A stretch of DNA of 64,000 nt from Proteromonas lacertae (GCA_002245135.1 NGBS01000583.1:372001-436000), one strand, 5' to 3'. Shown: positions 35,222 through 47,955, numbered from the stretch's first letter. Program-made: numbers and translations. Notes: generated by a model not told the origin, from the sequence alone.

Positions 35222-38200
35222 TTACTGCATATAAGCATTTTGTTTTTTTACAGCCAAATCTGCTTCATTACTACTCTTTTCAACTCGCTCATTTATCTAG
35301 AAAAATAATAGATTAAGATACCTCAATATGGCAATATCGAATATAGCTCATTATCTATGAAAGATTTCATTTATAAAATATAAGTAAAACGAATATATTT
35401 TTAATTAATCAATTGAATGTATTTTAATCATTATAGATTCAGACTAACAACAACAAACAGAATGATATGAATGTATAATAATATAATTGTATTAAAATCA
35501 GTAAGAAAATATCAGAATTACAATTTCGTGAAATCTTTTACTGTTGTTTCAGTACTTCCTCCGTCTTTTCTCTTAAGAATTCTAATTTTACGTTCAATTC
35601 ATTCATTATGTTCATCTTCTGGATTAATAAAGTACTTAATTTATTTAATTACAAAACATTAAGAAAATATAGTTATTTCATGTAAAATATATATATATAT
35701 ATAATAAAAGATATATGAACAAGTCCATCTTTACCCATATCAGAATCTTCCAATGCTTTCAAATAAACCATCTCTTCATTCATTAAAGTTAATAACGAAT
35801 CAACTTGACCGCTATGTTCAACAACATAAGCCATTTTAACTTCATTCAATTGAGCAATTGTTACTTTACCACCTTCCTTTCTTTTAATTTGAGGTTGTCT
35901 ATTATTATTATTATTAATGTCTGGATTTCTTAATGGAGACTTAGAGAATGTTGTAATTGATGATTTTGATAAATCATTTTTGGTGTTTCTCTTTGGTGTT
36001 TGGTTTACTTTTGATTGTTCTTGTTGTTCTAAGTATTGAGATATATCATTTTCTATTGAAGACATTGATAATCCATTATTATTATTATTATTTCTACTAG
36101 AAGATGAAGAAGATGGAGGTTGCATTTTACTGTATTTATTATTACTATTGTTATTCAGTAATGGAGATACATTACGATCTTGTTCTTTTTGTGCTGCTAC
36201 TGATGTACTTTTACTTCGTTTACTAGCTGGTGGTGTATTTCTTGGTGGTCTACGAGGTTGTGGTACTAATAATGGTGATGTATCTTCTTCAGTATAACTG
36301 TTATTGTTATTATTAATATTCATTGATTTGGAAAGTAAATCTTCATCTTCTTCTTGTAGTGTATTTGGAATATTTAATCGATTTCTATTCTTTAAATTGT
36401 TTTGTCTGTTATTATTCTGTGGTAATGACATTCTTTTAACTTCTTCATCTGCATATTCTTCTTCTTCATCATATTCATCTATTGATTCTATTGAATATTA
36501 ATAATAAAAATATATATACTTGGATCTAATGAATAATTTCTTCCAGTTTTTCTCTCATTTACTGCAGCAATTTTCTTCGCATGATCAGCAATATCATCTT
36601 CAGAAGGTTTAGCATCATCTGCTCTTCTAATTTCCTTAACTCTAAATGCATATCTCAATGTATTTAATGAATGTTCAACATTTAAATTACTAGGAGATAC
36701 TGTAGCAATCATTACAGTCTTACAATTACCAACTAATGAATCTTTCAATACTTGAGTTAATGTACTTGCACGGAACGGAGTGTAATTTTTAGTGTTATAC
36801 ATTGCTCTAATACATTCTTTTAATGCTAATAAACTCTTATTAATTTCAGCGCCTTCTAATCTTGTTTGTTTATCTGAAGCAGTTGTATCAGCACCTCTTT
36901 CACTTCCAGCTAAATCAATAAATGAAAATCTACCAACTTCTTTATGAGTTCTATTTTGTTCTAATGATATTTGTAATATAGCATGTGATCTTGATGAATC
37001 TAAATTTGCACCTGTACTTCCAGTACTTCTTGCTTCATTTCCTTTAACAATTAATGACATTAATGATTCTACATCTGCTACACGATGTTGTCCTAATCCC
37101 ATTATTTGAACATTCTTTTTAGCATCTTCTAAATGTCTTAATTTCTTTCGTTCATTTAATAAATCGAATATTTTACCACCATATATTTCAAAGAAGGATA
37201 CTGATATACCTAAGTTCCTATATTGTGGATCATTTAATTTTTGAAATATATCTTGCGCTGCTAATATATATAAACCAGGATTCTTATAATTCTCTCTACT
37301 AGCTTCACCCATCATTGTAAATGTTTTACCCGAACCTGTTTGACCATATGCGAAACAAGTTGCTTTACTTCCTGCAAATACAGAATCTACTAATGGCTTA
37401 GCTGAATATTGGTATAATTGTTCAGTATTGGTCCTTTCATCAAAGACATTATCAAATACATATTCATGTACTTCTACATATTTTGTTAAATCCACTTTTT
37501 CCCTATTTTAATATAATTATATATAATTCATACTTTGGCTCATGTACTAATACACTAGATCCTGAACATTCTACTACATCCATTTCTCCTCTATTTCCTT
37601 CTTTTGTACTTAAAGGACGTTTACGAACTATAACTTGAATATCTGGAGTTGAACTCTTCATTGCTGATGGTAATGGTGATTTCTTTGGTAAAGAAATGGG
37701 TCCTGTTGCTGATTTTGGACGATTCATTTGAGTTGTCTTTATTCCAGTTGAATTAGTATCAAGAGCATAGGATAATCTAACTGATGGAGTATTTTCTCGA
37801 AAATTTGTTTTACTATGTTATTATAATGATTAATATACATTGGTTGTGATGGATTAGGTGGTGGTACTTGCATTTGTTGAGATTGTGGGAGATCTTTCTT
37901 AATTGGAGGTCTTTCTGAGTATTTCTGTTCATAAGATGTAGTTTTAGGTCTATTGATATTGATAGTTTGTTAATTATATATACCTAACTGGAGCTTGTTG
38001 CTGTTGCTCATCTGGATTTTGGTGATAAGCCTATTGTAATAAATAAAAGAAATATTATACTGATTTTACTTTTTTGATTAATTCAAACAAAGAACGTCTA
38101 TCAATTATATCATGAACTCCAACTAATAAAAAATAGATAATGTCGTATATACGTTCATCAAAATCCTCAAAATTTAAATTCATAAGCTGAGCCGGTGTGG

Positions 38201-38302
38201 TTATACCATGATCATTAAAACTATCTAATGCATAGCTCAAACCTAAAATGTCATAATTAAGTCAATACCAATTCTTGTAAGCCAAGATTCAACAACACTC
38301 AT
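35222..38302 (-). CDS. Kinesin-13-type motor with N-terminal SAM domain (KIF2/KIF24-like)
   Basis: Start ATG 38302 ([12 protein letters not shown]) joins across a 26-nt intron to a SAM domain ([20 protein letters not shown] ... [17 protein letters not shown]). A Pro/Gln-rich linker and the catalytic core follow: [24 protein letters not shown]-loop [10 protein letters not shown], switch [11 protein letters not shown], switch [11 protein letters not shown] and the microtubule-binding [15 protein letters not shown]. The core starts internally and uses the kinesin-13 phrase VRKRPL, so it is a microtubule depolymerase rather than a walking motor. SAM plus kinesin-13 is the KIF24 arrangement. The Asn/Ser/Pro-rich C-terminal region (36431-35700) ends in a coiled coil; the last two introns near 35300-35530 could not be fixed. 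It ends NAYMQ-TAA. Confidence 0.88.
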
Positions 38303-38820
38303 TATAATTTAATATTGTGAAATAGAAAATGTCTATAAGGAGATGAATAATGCTCTATAGGTATATAATACTATAGTATAAAATTAACAATGTTCTTCTA
38401 GCTGTGATTGAATGACGCAATTTAAACTATACTTAAAATTCTTTCTAAACGGGATGAGTATCGAAAAAATTAAAGCAGTTGTATTTAAAAAAAGCTTGAA
38501 ATTTGAAATCGAGCCTGATTTAAATTTCAAACAACTAATTCTTGGAATCTTTGCTTAAATTGACTAAAATAGAAGAAAAATGCATCATTGAGTAGAATAT
38601 AGGAATTAAATGTGATAAAAGTGATATTAACAAATAAAAAAAATTGAACATGAATATAAGTAGATGAATTATATCTAATTTAATCCATAATAATCTATTA
38701 TAGGTGACTGAATGATAAAAAAGGATTCTACTTTTTAAAATGATGTAAAAAATGAAGAAAATAATAATATTCAAGCATCAACTCGAGCCTTTTCGAAATT
38801 TAATCTTGTTTTTCTGAAGG
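38303..38820. promoter_or_regulatory. Divergent intergenic region with a 9-bp inverted repeat
   Basis: 518 nt between two divergent genes, without a credible ORF. TTGAAATTT (38496-38504) and AAATTTCAA (38522-38530) form a perfect inverted repeat whose loop holds GAGCC, part of the local promoter motif. ACTCGAGCC at about 38781 lies about 35 nt before the plus-strand ATG. Confidence 0.4.
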
Positions 38821-41800
38821 ATGGATAATTCTCGTAGGATTCAAAATATCCACAGTTTTGTATTTCCGAAAGATTTAGATGCTGGTGATATTATTTTGTT
38901 TTCACGAGCTTGCGGTTCAATGACTCCTTTTTTTGCTATGGTTTGTATGTGTGCAAAGGTATATTCTTAAATATCTATGAGTAGACAGCATGTATGTGGG
39001 ATCATGTAGGTATTGTGATAAGAGAAAAGGATGGTTCGTTAAATCTATTAGAAGCTGACTACAAAGGTGTAATAGTATGATACTCTGTCTATAAATATAT
39101 AGATGAGACCATTAGAAGATAGATTGCGTCATAGTAAAGCCGATTTAATAGCAGTAAGAAGAATAAATGTATTTATAGAATGTATAATTAAAATATATTA
39201 GATACCTCGAACATATAGAATGAGAGAGAATGCTTCAAGATATGCCAATGAGTTAATAATGAACAGAACAAAATACGAAGGTAATTTAATGATAATGTTA
39301 AGATCAACCATAATCACTCCAAAACAGAAGAAAAGACAAGATTTAGGGTTAGAAATACACAAATTAAAAGAAAATCTCAATGTCTTAAAAGTTCATTTGT
39401 TATATAAACCTCCAGTCAATTTATTTGAAGATGCTTTTGTAATGACAAGATATACATTAGATTGGAATAGAATAAAAGATATGTTAAATGAATTTAATAG
39501 TCTTGAATCTTCAGCAATGGAAAATCAGAATCTAAGTGAAAGAATGTTTTGTAGTAAACTCTGTGCAGGTGTATTAATGAAGATGGGAGTGTTTGATGAA
39601 TATCCAGTTGAAAGTGAATATATTCCATTAGTATGAAATTCTATTATATATATATATATATATATATATAGTGGTTTACTGAGAAATTCAATCCACCAAT
39701 GAATCTACAAGCCCATTTCGAGCCTATTGAATATATACGTCATCCAGATATAGATGAATTAGCCAAATCAAAGATCAAATCACAAACCAAAACACCCACA
39801 CCTCAACAGATATATAATTTGAGAAGAATATTGTTACAAATGCCAAGATTATATAGTGTGTCACAATCTACATTAGATAATATAATTAAACAATCATTTC
39901 TGTATATATTATTATTATTATTATTATTATCAATGAATAGAATGACTCAATCTCCTGGTACTTGTGTGGATGATAATATAAGAGATAACGTATTAATTGT
40001 AGAGAACGGATCAATTCAAGCAAGAAGTTTTCAAGGATCTGAATATGGTGAAATTACAGAAGCAATGTACAAATATATAATAATTGTAATATAATATATT
40101 AATAGATTTCATAAAGGTCAAGTTGTTAATTTCAACTTATTGGTATATAATATATATATATATATATATAAATAGTATTTCTTCCCAAGAGTATGGAATT
40201 ATATATTAAATCTTGCTAAAGCTATACCTGAATCACAATTAAATAAACTGAAATCATACGTATATAAGCATATATTACTATTATATATAGTTTACTCAAC
40301 TAAGAGATGTTAGTCCATTTTTCTATTCTATTGCAAGTCATATTTTATATAACTTTCGATCAAGTACTCAACATGTATATATTTGTTTATATTATTATAA
40401 ATATAGTCCTTACACGTTTCTGATGATATTCGTTATTGGGCAATACCTGTAAAATTATATGCAGCAGTAAAAGCCAAGAGTACATTCTCTGAGAAACTAC
40501 AAGTATTCCATTATCTAAGTTCAGGACCATTACATGAGTATATTGATATACTATATATATATATATGTATATGAATAGATGTTTAGGAATAAATCATATT
40601 CCACTATTATACAATGCCATTTTATCACATAATGTACCAGATAAAAAGTGTCTATTAAAAACAGGAGATTATTTCCCATCATTATTATTCCTAGTAGAAG
40701 GTGATGTTAATTTTATTGATGGTAAAACAGGAGAGGTGGAGAAAGTTCCACCTTATTCACTATTAGGTGGATTAAGAGCATTATATTCAGTAAAAAGTGA
40801 TGGTGATTATGTGGTTGGAGAAAATGGAGCTAAGATTATTTCTATTGGTAGAAATTACTTGATGTATATTATATTATTATTGTTATTAATATTTTGTATA
40901 TTTTAGACGAACTATTGCTCCAGAACCGTTACTCTATCATCATATAGCTAAATCATTAGAAACTGAATCATCAAAAGCCACATTTTATAGCATTATCCAA
41001 TCACAATTGCAAAGTTTTATCTCCAAAGAAAGATTACAAACAAATACAGTTTTTGGCACACCCATTTTCTTGTTGCATAGATACATACCCCAATTATTTA
41101 AAGAGCCGTTAGTTCCAATTGATGTAAATATGGATATACCTGTTACACAAGATGTAATATACGATGATCATAGTAAGAAATACATAGCAGTACATGATGA
41201 TCAACATAAAAACCATTCATTATTGAATATGGTAATCAATCAATGGAATTCAGTTACTAATCAATTAACTACTCAAAAAAGGAATACTAAAGCTGGTTTA
41301 TTCTATACACCACCGTCTGAATATATGCCTGTAATCATTGAATCATTATTTCATGATCTTAATAAAGAAATGGCTTATAGTTTGCATATGGTTTTTCAAT
41401 CAAGATATGCTATATATTTATTAGAAAAACAAATCTTAAATAAACCAAAAATACAAGAACTATTGAAGAATTCAGATAATGTAGAATTAACCAAAAGAAA
41501 AATACATAAGTATATATATATATATATATATTAATAATCTTATTATTATTATAGTGATGTAATTACAATTGTTCAATGTTTTGGAGGTGCAAAGCCATCC
41601 ATAGTAAGATCAGGATCATCTGCCTTCACTGGTATTCATGATATTGTTACAAAAGTACTTGATTTTGACTATTTACTGAAATTACTCTGTTTAGGAACTT
41701 CATCATTTTTCTTACACTATTTAATGTCATTCAGATCGATAAGAACTGTACCTTTATCTATTTTATTTACATTATTAATTACATCACAAGCTGCTTTATT

Positions 41801-41907
41801 TCCTTTAGTTACATTGTATGTTCCTACTACATCCTATTTCCCACTATTTGTTGTTTCATCGTTGATTGGTTTAATGACAACTCCAATATTTTATATGTAT
41901 CACATTA

Positions 41908-41942
<35 letters not shown>

Positions 41943-42418
41943 GTTTTTATATTTATAATTGTTTATAGAAGATGAGAGATTATGAAGTCCATCGTGTAAA
42001 AGGGTTAAATAGAACGATTGACACTCAATTAAGATTAGCTATTCGTCAATTCAAATTTAGACATATCACTACTAGATTTTACATTGCTTCAATGTTATTT
42101 TGTGCTATTCCACCAATGTTATTTACATACCTTGTAGACAGTCCAACAAGATCAACTCAATGGGATATATGCAGTGCAAATGCAATCAGTGTAGCTGTAG
42201 GAACAGCAATAGCTTGTCCAATGATTAGAAGACCATTAAATAATTTGATTAGTAGAACAAAAATCAAATCATTTAATTACACCATTCGTACTATTGGATC
42301 AAGAGCATTTTGCTACGGTTTGTTACCTTTAGCCACGACTTTGTTGTATAAAGGAATTAGATCGATTATTGGATATAGTTCAATAAAAACAAACGATAGT
42401 AGTAGTAATAATAATTAA
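38821..42418 (+). CDS. Fusion: permuted NlpC/P60-like domain, cNMP-binding-like domain and C-terminal membrane helices
   Basis: About 12 exons, many separated by (AT)n introns, splice into one frame of roughly 1,000 residues. The N-terminus (MDNSRRIQNI) leads to DAGDIILFSRACG, then WDHVGIVIREKDG with the candidate catalytic His, and NLSERMFCSKLCAGVL with the candidate catalytic Cys. This order (G-D-I, H-G/H-V, then C-S) is that of permuted papain-like YiiX/LRAT-type enzymes, which cleave or transfer acyl or peptide bonds. The middle (40600-40850: LKTGDYFPSLLFLVEGDVNF, PPYSLLGGLRALYS) resembles a cyclic-nucleotide-binding beta roll but lacks a clear Arg phosphate cassette. The last 300 residues hold about four to five membrane helices (41690-41890, 42080-42360). 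The start is supported by a TCGAGCC element. I know no characterised protein with this order. Confidence 0.7.
41905..41940. repeat. (AT)n microsatellite inside an intron
   Basis: A run of about 35 nt of alternating T/A fills most of an intron of the NlpC-cNMP fusion gene. Similar runs occupy introns near 39644, 40148 and 41512. Confidence 0.7.
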
Positions 42419-42544
42419 AGTATATGTAAAATTTATATATGAATATTTCTTTTTTTCTCTTGACAATTAATCCAAAAAAGAAAGAATTAAATACAACATA
42501 CATATTTATATTTATACACACATAAGCTAACATTTAATATTCTA

Positions 42545-43622
42545 TTATTCTGCTGATTTTATGTATTGCTTTGATATTATGTTTAAAAATTGTTGTGAAG
42601 CTCTATTAGTTATTTGAGGTGATCCTCTAGCATATATTTGAGGAACAGATGGAGCTTTTAATCTTTTACTATATCCAAACTCTTGCCTCATTTCAAACAC
42701 CAATCTAGCTAACATACGTTTATAATTGACGTTATAACTCCTATAATCAGAGAAATAAGGAGGAGGTTTTTTTGTGAATAATAATCGATTTAATTTAGAA
42801 GCAACTCCTTCTTTAGGAGGAACTCTGAACACTTTTCTGTAATACATTTCATTGAAGTATCTTATTCTAAATAATATCTTCAAATAGTCATGTTTACCAA
42901 TAAACTGATTGACTAAGCTCTCTTTCAGAGTTTCTATGTAGTATGTTAAACAATGAGAATAACTAAGTATGATCATTATATCATCTATCTTGATTAACTT
43001 ATTCTGATTATGCTGATTTAACCATTCATACACTAATTTATCTTCTGTATATGTTGGATTTAAGGAATGAAAAAAATCTACACACTGATGATAGGTAATT
43101 GACATATTCGATTGAAAACCATGAATAGATAACAATACTATCATATTAAATAAATAGTAATTATACTTCTTGTTAAATTATCAATATTGAGGAAAACAAA
43201 CAGCCAAACAACAGTGATTATATTATCTGCCGTTATTTTATCATCTAAAACACAATATACAAATAAATATATACAAACACTCCCAAATTCTTGAAAAATA
43301 TTTACATAAGGGATACTGATTAAGGAAAACAAATCTTTTAGAGATAGATATGGTTTGGAAGGGTGCTGAGACCATATCTGAAGATAATGGTATTGCCACA
43401 AAGAGATTTCGTAATTAGTCACTATTATAACATTATAATATATTTAATACAACAAAGCACTGTGGCTATTTGTGTTGACTGTGTACTCATTGTTATTAAA
43501 GTTGATTCTCTCCATCCACAAAATGTTGTAGGACAGAAGTTATTATAAGCAATCATCTATATTATTAAAATATCAAAACCATTTAATACCATATTTTTAC
43601 AACGAACCTTGTCGTTATTCAT
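42545..43622 (-). CDS. EF-hand-like hypothetical protein
   Basis: Start ATG 43622 (MNNDKVRCKNM) splices to MIAYNNFCPTTFCGWREST, then through an intron near 43424-43452 to TNYEISLWQYHYLQIWSQHP. Two degenerate EF-hand-like loops follow: FGS...DDKITADNIITVVWLF and NPTYTEDKLVYEW...NKLIKIDDIMIIL. The last exon (42545-43141) continues into a basic tail with PPKEGVASKLNRLLFTKKPP and ends QYIKSAE-TAA. The loops lack several calcium-coordinating acids, so calcium binding is doubtful. The family is not recognised; it may be a divergent calcineurin-B/KChIP-like regulator. First exons are less certain than the last two. Confidence 0.5.
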
Positions 43623-44163
43623 GAGATGAGCTTTTGTAATTTTATTTTTTTAATCTTACGTAATGTGACGTCAGTAATTTGAATCTGGGTATTACTTGGT
43701 GAAACAATAGGTTATTTTCACCCTATTCTGATGGAGCTCCTATTACGAAGGCATTATACTATGACAGTCCACATGTTCCTTTGCTATTTTTAATTAACCT
43801 ATATATTATCTGATTTGCTTCAATGTATTATTAAATATCTTCTTTAACTGCATTCATGTGATTATAATACTGTAGATACTTCAATTAAGGAATTAAACAA
43901 TAAACCAATTAAACTGCATTTTATGGTGGTGCTGTTTTTACTAATCATATTTCTATACTTTTTTTACCTATTAATACCAACACAATAATTGTTAAGTTAC
44001 TTTAACTGTTTTTACTTCCATGTTTTAATCTATCTTTTACTTATATATATAATCATCAAAATAGTAGCGATTCTTTAACCTTATGAGAGCGAAAATAATG
44101 ATTTTAAATTCTTCAAGCTTTCATTTAGGCTCGAGAAATAAAAACAAATTAAAAAGCAAACTG
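43623..44163. other. Long spacer with a GC-richer, possibly decayed coding island
   Basis: 43640-43830 is richer in GC than its surroundings. The minus strand shows an interrupted protein-like frame (SKGTCGLS-stop-YNAFVIGAPSE-stop-GENNLLFHQVIPRFK) not repaired by any obvious intron. A 7-bp hairpin GGTGAAA/TTTCACC lies near 43695-43720. A minus-strand ATG near 44013 (MEVKTVK) does not extend convincingly. GGCTCGAG at 44128-44135 precedes the next gene's start by 28 nt. Confidence 0.3.
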
Positions 44164-46122
44164 ATGAGTACTTCTGTTAATATTAATAAAGTTATTACAT
44201 GTCGCTGCAAAATAGTCAATGAAAAGAATGAAAAACTACTCTTTATAATTCCTAAACCGATCTTATTATGTTTACCAATTGTGTTTAATAATTGTAGAGT
44301 TTCCAGAAATTCAATACTTGATTTAAATAAATTATTACAAATAAAGTGTAAATTGATAGTAGAAGACATTAATACAAGTATCATACTCTATATTATATAT
44401 TGAATAGATAATGATGGTGAAGAAGGAGTAATTAAGCCAGATAGTAAGATAATAATAGATTATACTACCAAATTATTATGGGATTTAAATACAATTCCTC
44501 CTGAAATATACTCATCAATAGGTGGTTATAAATTTGAAATAAATAGAATAATAACTATACTGTATAGTATAATAAGCAATAAAAAGAACACTGTAATGAG
44601 TAATGGAATAATAATAAGTGGTGTAAGTGGAATAGGTAAAACTTATATGATAAAAGAAATATGTAAATATTTAACCATTCCAATTATCAAATTTAATAGT
44701 ATGATGCTATATCAAGGAAATATAAACGAGATAATAATCGTATAATGTTTTATTTTTTTAATACTTTTTTAGGAAAAAATAAAAGAATCAATAATATATG
44801 AAGGTTCAGTAATTTTAATAGATGATATAGATGAAATAGATGATAATATAAGTAATACAATCATTTATTTTTTTGAAAGAATGATATGGGATGAATTAGA
44901 TAATAATAAAAAAGTAATAATTGTTGGTACATGTAAAGATGTATATAAAATAAACAAAAGTTGGATATGTGGAAATAGATTATTAAATAACATTGATTTA
45001 CCACCTCCCAATGAAAATGATAGAAAAGAAATAATACGTATTTATTTTAATAAATCAAATATACAATATAATGAAGATGATATAAATGAAATTAGTTTAT
45101 TGACAAGATCTTATTTACCTAATGATATAATGAGTGTAATTAGTGAAACAATTATCACAAAATATCCAAAAGAAGTAAAAATAAATGAAATTAAAGAAAA
45201 GATATCGAAATATACTCCAACTATGATTAGAAATAATATAATTTTCAACAATGAAGTGAATAGTAATATAAAATTTAATGATTTGGGTGGTTTAAGCAAT
45301 GTAATAGAATATTTAAAAGCATCAATTATTACTCCATTACAGAATACTAATTATTATAAAACAATAGGTATATTTCCAATAAATGGAATATTATTATATG
45401 GTCCAAGTGGATGTGGTAAAACAGCAATAATAAATGCTTTAGCAAATGAAACAAAAGGATTATGTAAATTTCTGACTATTAATTGTACTGAAATATTATC
45501 CAAAATAGTAAGTGAATCTGAACATATTGTGAGTGAGTTATTTAGTAAAGCAAGAAAGATTAGTCCTTGTATATTATTCTTTGATCATTTAGAATGTATT
45601 GCTGCAATAAGAGGAAATGATTCTACATCAGAAAAGTATAATTATATATTTATTTTATTTTATTATTGATATTTATATATATATAGAAGTATGGATAGAA
45701 TTTTAAGTACACTTTTGACTGAAATGGATGGAATAATTAGCAATACAATTGATATTGAAAGAAGAATTATTATAGTTGGAGCAACTAATGATTTGAATGA
45801 ATTAGATGAATCAATACTTAGAGCTGGAAGATTTGATGAACATATATTTATGAATTATCCAAATAAAGAAGAAAAGATTGAAATTATGAAAAAATATTTA
45901 TCCAAAATTCCAATGGAAGAACAATTGAAAATGGATTTAGATGATATATTAAATGATTATTGCAATAAGAAGTTATTTGCTAGTAGTGCAGAATTGATTA
46001 ATTTGTGTAAAGAAAGTGTCATGAGAGAAATTAGAGAAAAAGAAGATAATGTGCAGTGTTTAAGTGAAGAAAATTTGAAGTATATTTTAAATAAGTCTCT
46101 AAATAGCTGTTTTATTTTTTAA
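44164..46122 (+). CDS. Two-domain AAA+ ATPase (AFG2/SPATA5 or PEX1/6 type), degenerate Walker B
   Basis: Start ATG 44164 is chosen because it is 28 nt after a promoter-like GGCTCGAG and the frame stays open (MSTSVNINKVITCRCKIVNE). D1 (from about 44600) has Walker A SGVSGIGKT and Walker B VILIDDID. D2 (from about 45280) opens FNDLGGLSNVIEYLKASIIT and has Walker A GPSGCGKT, Walker B ILFFDHLE, sensor-1 VGATNDLNELD and arginine finger RAGRFDEH. The Walker B glutamate is Asp in D1 and His in D2, so D2 hydrolysis may be impaired. Such proteins unfold or extract partners (ribosome biogenesis factors for AFG2, peroxisomal receptors for PEX1/6). Three introns, for example 45638-45687. It ends NSCFIF-TAA. 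Confidence 0.75.
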
Positions 46123-46224
46123 TAATATTAATATAGATGTTGTTTGTGAAAATGATTTGTTTCTTATAAAATCTATAAAAACATTAATAATAATACATAT
46201 GATTTTAAAAATATATATATAACA

Positions 46225-46697
46225 TTAATTTATGGGTAAGTCTAAATTCTTTTCTAGTTTTCTGTCAAGATCATTTGTTTGTAGATTGAAAACAACAAAT
46301 ATATGATATACCATTATAAGCTATTTTATATACAATTCATATTTATACTTTTAATGCAGTTATAACTAGAGTCCATCTATAGAAATAAAATATTACAAAA
46401 AAAAACATACACACATCCAAATGTAGTAGTATCAATTGGGAGATAATCTTCATAATATAAAATTACATATATTATATCTAAAACGCATGAAATAAAGGTA
46501 ATTGAAGCAGAATATCTAGGATCAACTTTGTCTATTTTGCTCATTGATAGCATAATAAATAACAATATTGCAAACTATATAAACTCGTAATAACAAAAAT
46601 ACGTTCCATGAAGGTGTTCCTGCTATTGAAGCTATCATACTCATAATCTAATATGTAAATAACACAAGTATACCAAACCAACCCCTGCCATCTTCAT
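46225..46697 (-). CDS. AGTRAP-like small multi-pass membrane protein
   Basis: Assembled from five short exons missed by simple ORF finding: MKMAGVGL | IMSMIASIAGTPSWN | FAILLFIMLSMSKIDKVDPR...FGCV | WTLVITALK | LIMVYHIFVVFN...LDLPIN-TAA. About 115 residues with about four hydrophobic helices. The pattern W-x-N-F-x-I-L, D-(A/P), VLDIIYV-LY, T-FG and LK-x3-VYH matches the AGTRAP family (type-1 angiotensin receptor-associated protein), small membrane proteins that modulate receptor internalisation. Introns are 26-35 nt. Outside animals the role is unknown. Family assignment is from pattern memory. Confidence 0.6.
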
Positions 46698-46893
46698 AAC
46701 TCTGTTACTGTGCCACATACAGGCAAAAGAACGTATTTATTAAATTTGAGGTTTGATACTTTTGGGTGTGTGCAAAAAATGTTTCTCAATGACCATATAT
46801 TTAACAATAGAAAATTCTAGAAAGCTTGATTCAAGTTTGTTTCTAATAACATTTTACTTAAAACCATGAAGTATTGTTTTGCTAGTATTTATA

Positions 46894-47955
46894 ATGATTA
46901 GAGTCTATGTACACTACGAAGAGAAGGAAGAGGCAGATCATCATACTCTAAAACTTAGTCTACCAAAAAAATGGGACAAAGAACCAATTATTAAAATATT
47001 GGAGGTATAATATTATTCAATCATTATGCAATGATAGACATTTATAGAACCATATAATAAAAAACACCCAACTAATCAACTAACTCTAGAAAATTGTCAC
47101 TTAGCTGATTCAAAGTATAATAGTATAGTTTCTAATCATAATAGTAAAGCATCTCTACCAAATGAGTCAATAGCTGAGAATGTTTTCAAAAATAATGATG
47201 ATGTGTATGTAGTATCTGGACCAGCACCTGCTTTACCAGCTCAATCAACAAAACCACAAAAAACTGAAGAAAATAAAATACCTCCAGCTCCTTCTACAAC
47301 AGCTTCAAATGAAAATCCAGTTGAAGAACCAGTTTTCCCACCAGGTACTAAACTGAGATGTAAGAATTATGGCTGTAATAAATATTACACACCAGAAGAG
47401 AATGTAGATGGTTGTTGTAGACATCATGTACTTCCTCCATTTTTCCACGATTTAGCTAAAGGATGGTCTTGTTGTAAAGATAAAGTTGTATATGATTGGG
47501 ATGATTTTGGCACAATCGAAGGATGTGTAGTTGGAAAACACTCTCAAATTGATCCAAAATTGAAGTTTGCAGCATCTCCAACAGTGGAAGCTGCTAATAA
47601 GGCAGAGTCAAATAATCCAGGTCCAGCTCCAGTAATCAAATCAATTGAAGAATTTAATTCGTCAAATCCTCAAGCTAAAACTGCTTTAAGTTCATTTAAA
47701 GAAACAGTTACAACTGTTCATACTACTCCTCGTAAAGACGGTAAAGGAAAGTGTATTCATAAAGGTTGTTTAAAATGGTATGATTTAAATAACAATACTG
47801 ATGAAAGTTGTGTATATCATCCAGGTAATCCGATTTTTCATGATAGAGCAAAATATTGGTCATGTTGTCCAGATCATAAAGCATATGAATTTGAAGAATT
47901 TCAAAAAATCGAAGGTTGTACAAAAGGAAAGCATGATGATGGTTTAAATGAATAA
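46894..47955 (+). CDS. CHORD zinc-binding protein with a novel N-terminal domain
   Basis: Two CHORD domains with all Cys/His ligands: CKNYGCNKYY...CCRHH...FHDLAKGWSCC...GCVVGKH (about 47360-47540) and CIHKGCLKWY...CVYHPGNPIFHD...WSCCPDHK...GCTKGKH (about 47750-47930). CHORD proteins (RAR1, CHORDC1/melusin) are Hsp90 co-chaperones, usually paired with SGT1 or a CS domain. Here no CS domain follows. Instead, the first exon plus the next (MIRVYVHYEEKEEADHHTLK, then KASLPNESIAENVFKNNDDV) forms a roughly 100-residue domain with ubiquitin-like spacing. One intron of 33 nt near 47006-47038. It ends DDGLNE-TAA. Confidence 0.9.

Noticed and set aside
38535-38774. Minus-strand hydrophobic ORF in the divergent promoter
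   Set aside because: AT-driven Ile/Phe composition, no homology, no splice context.
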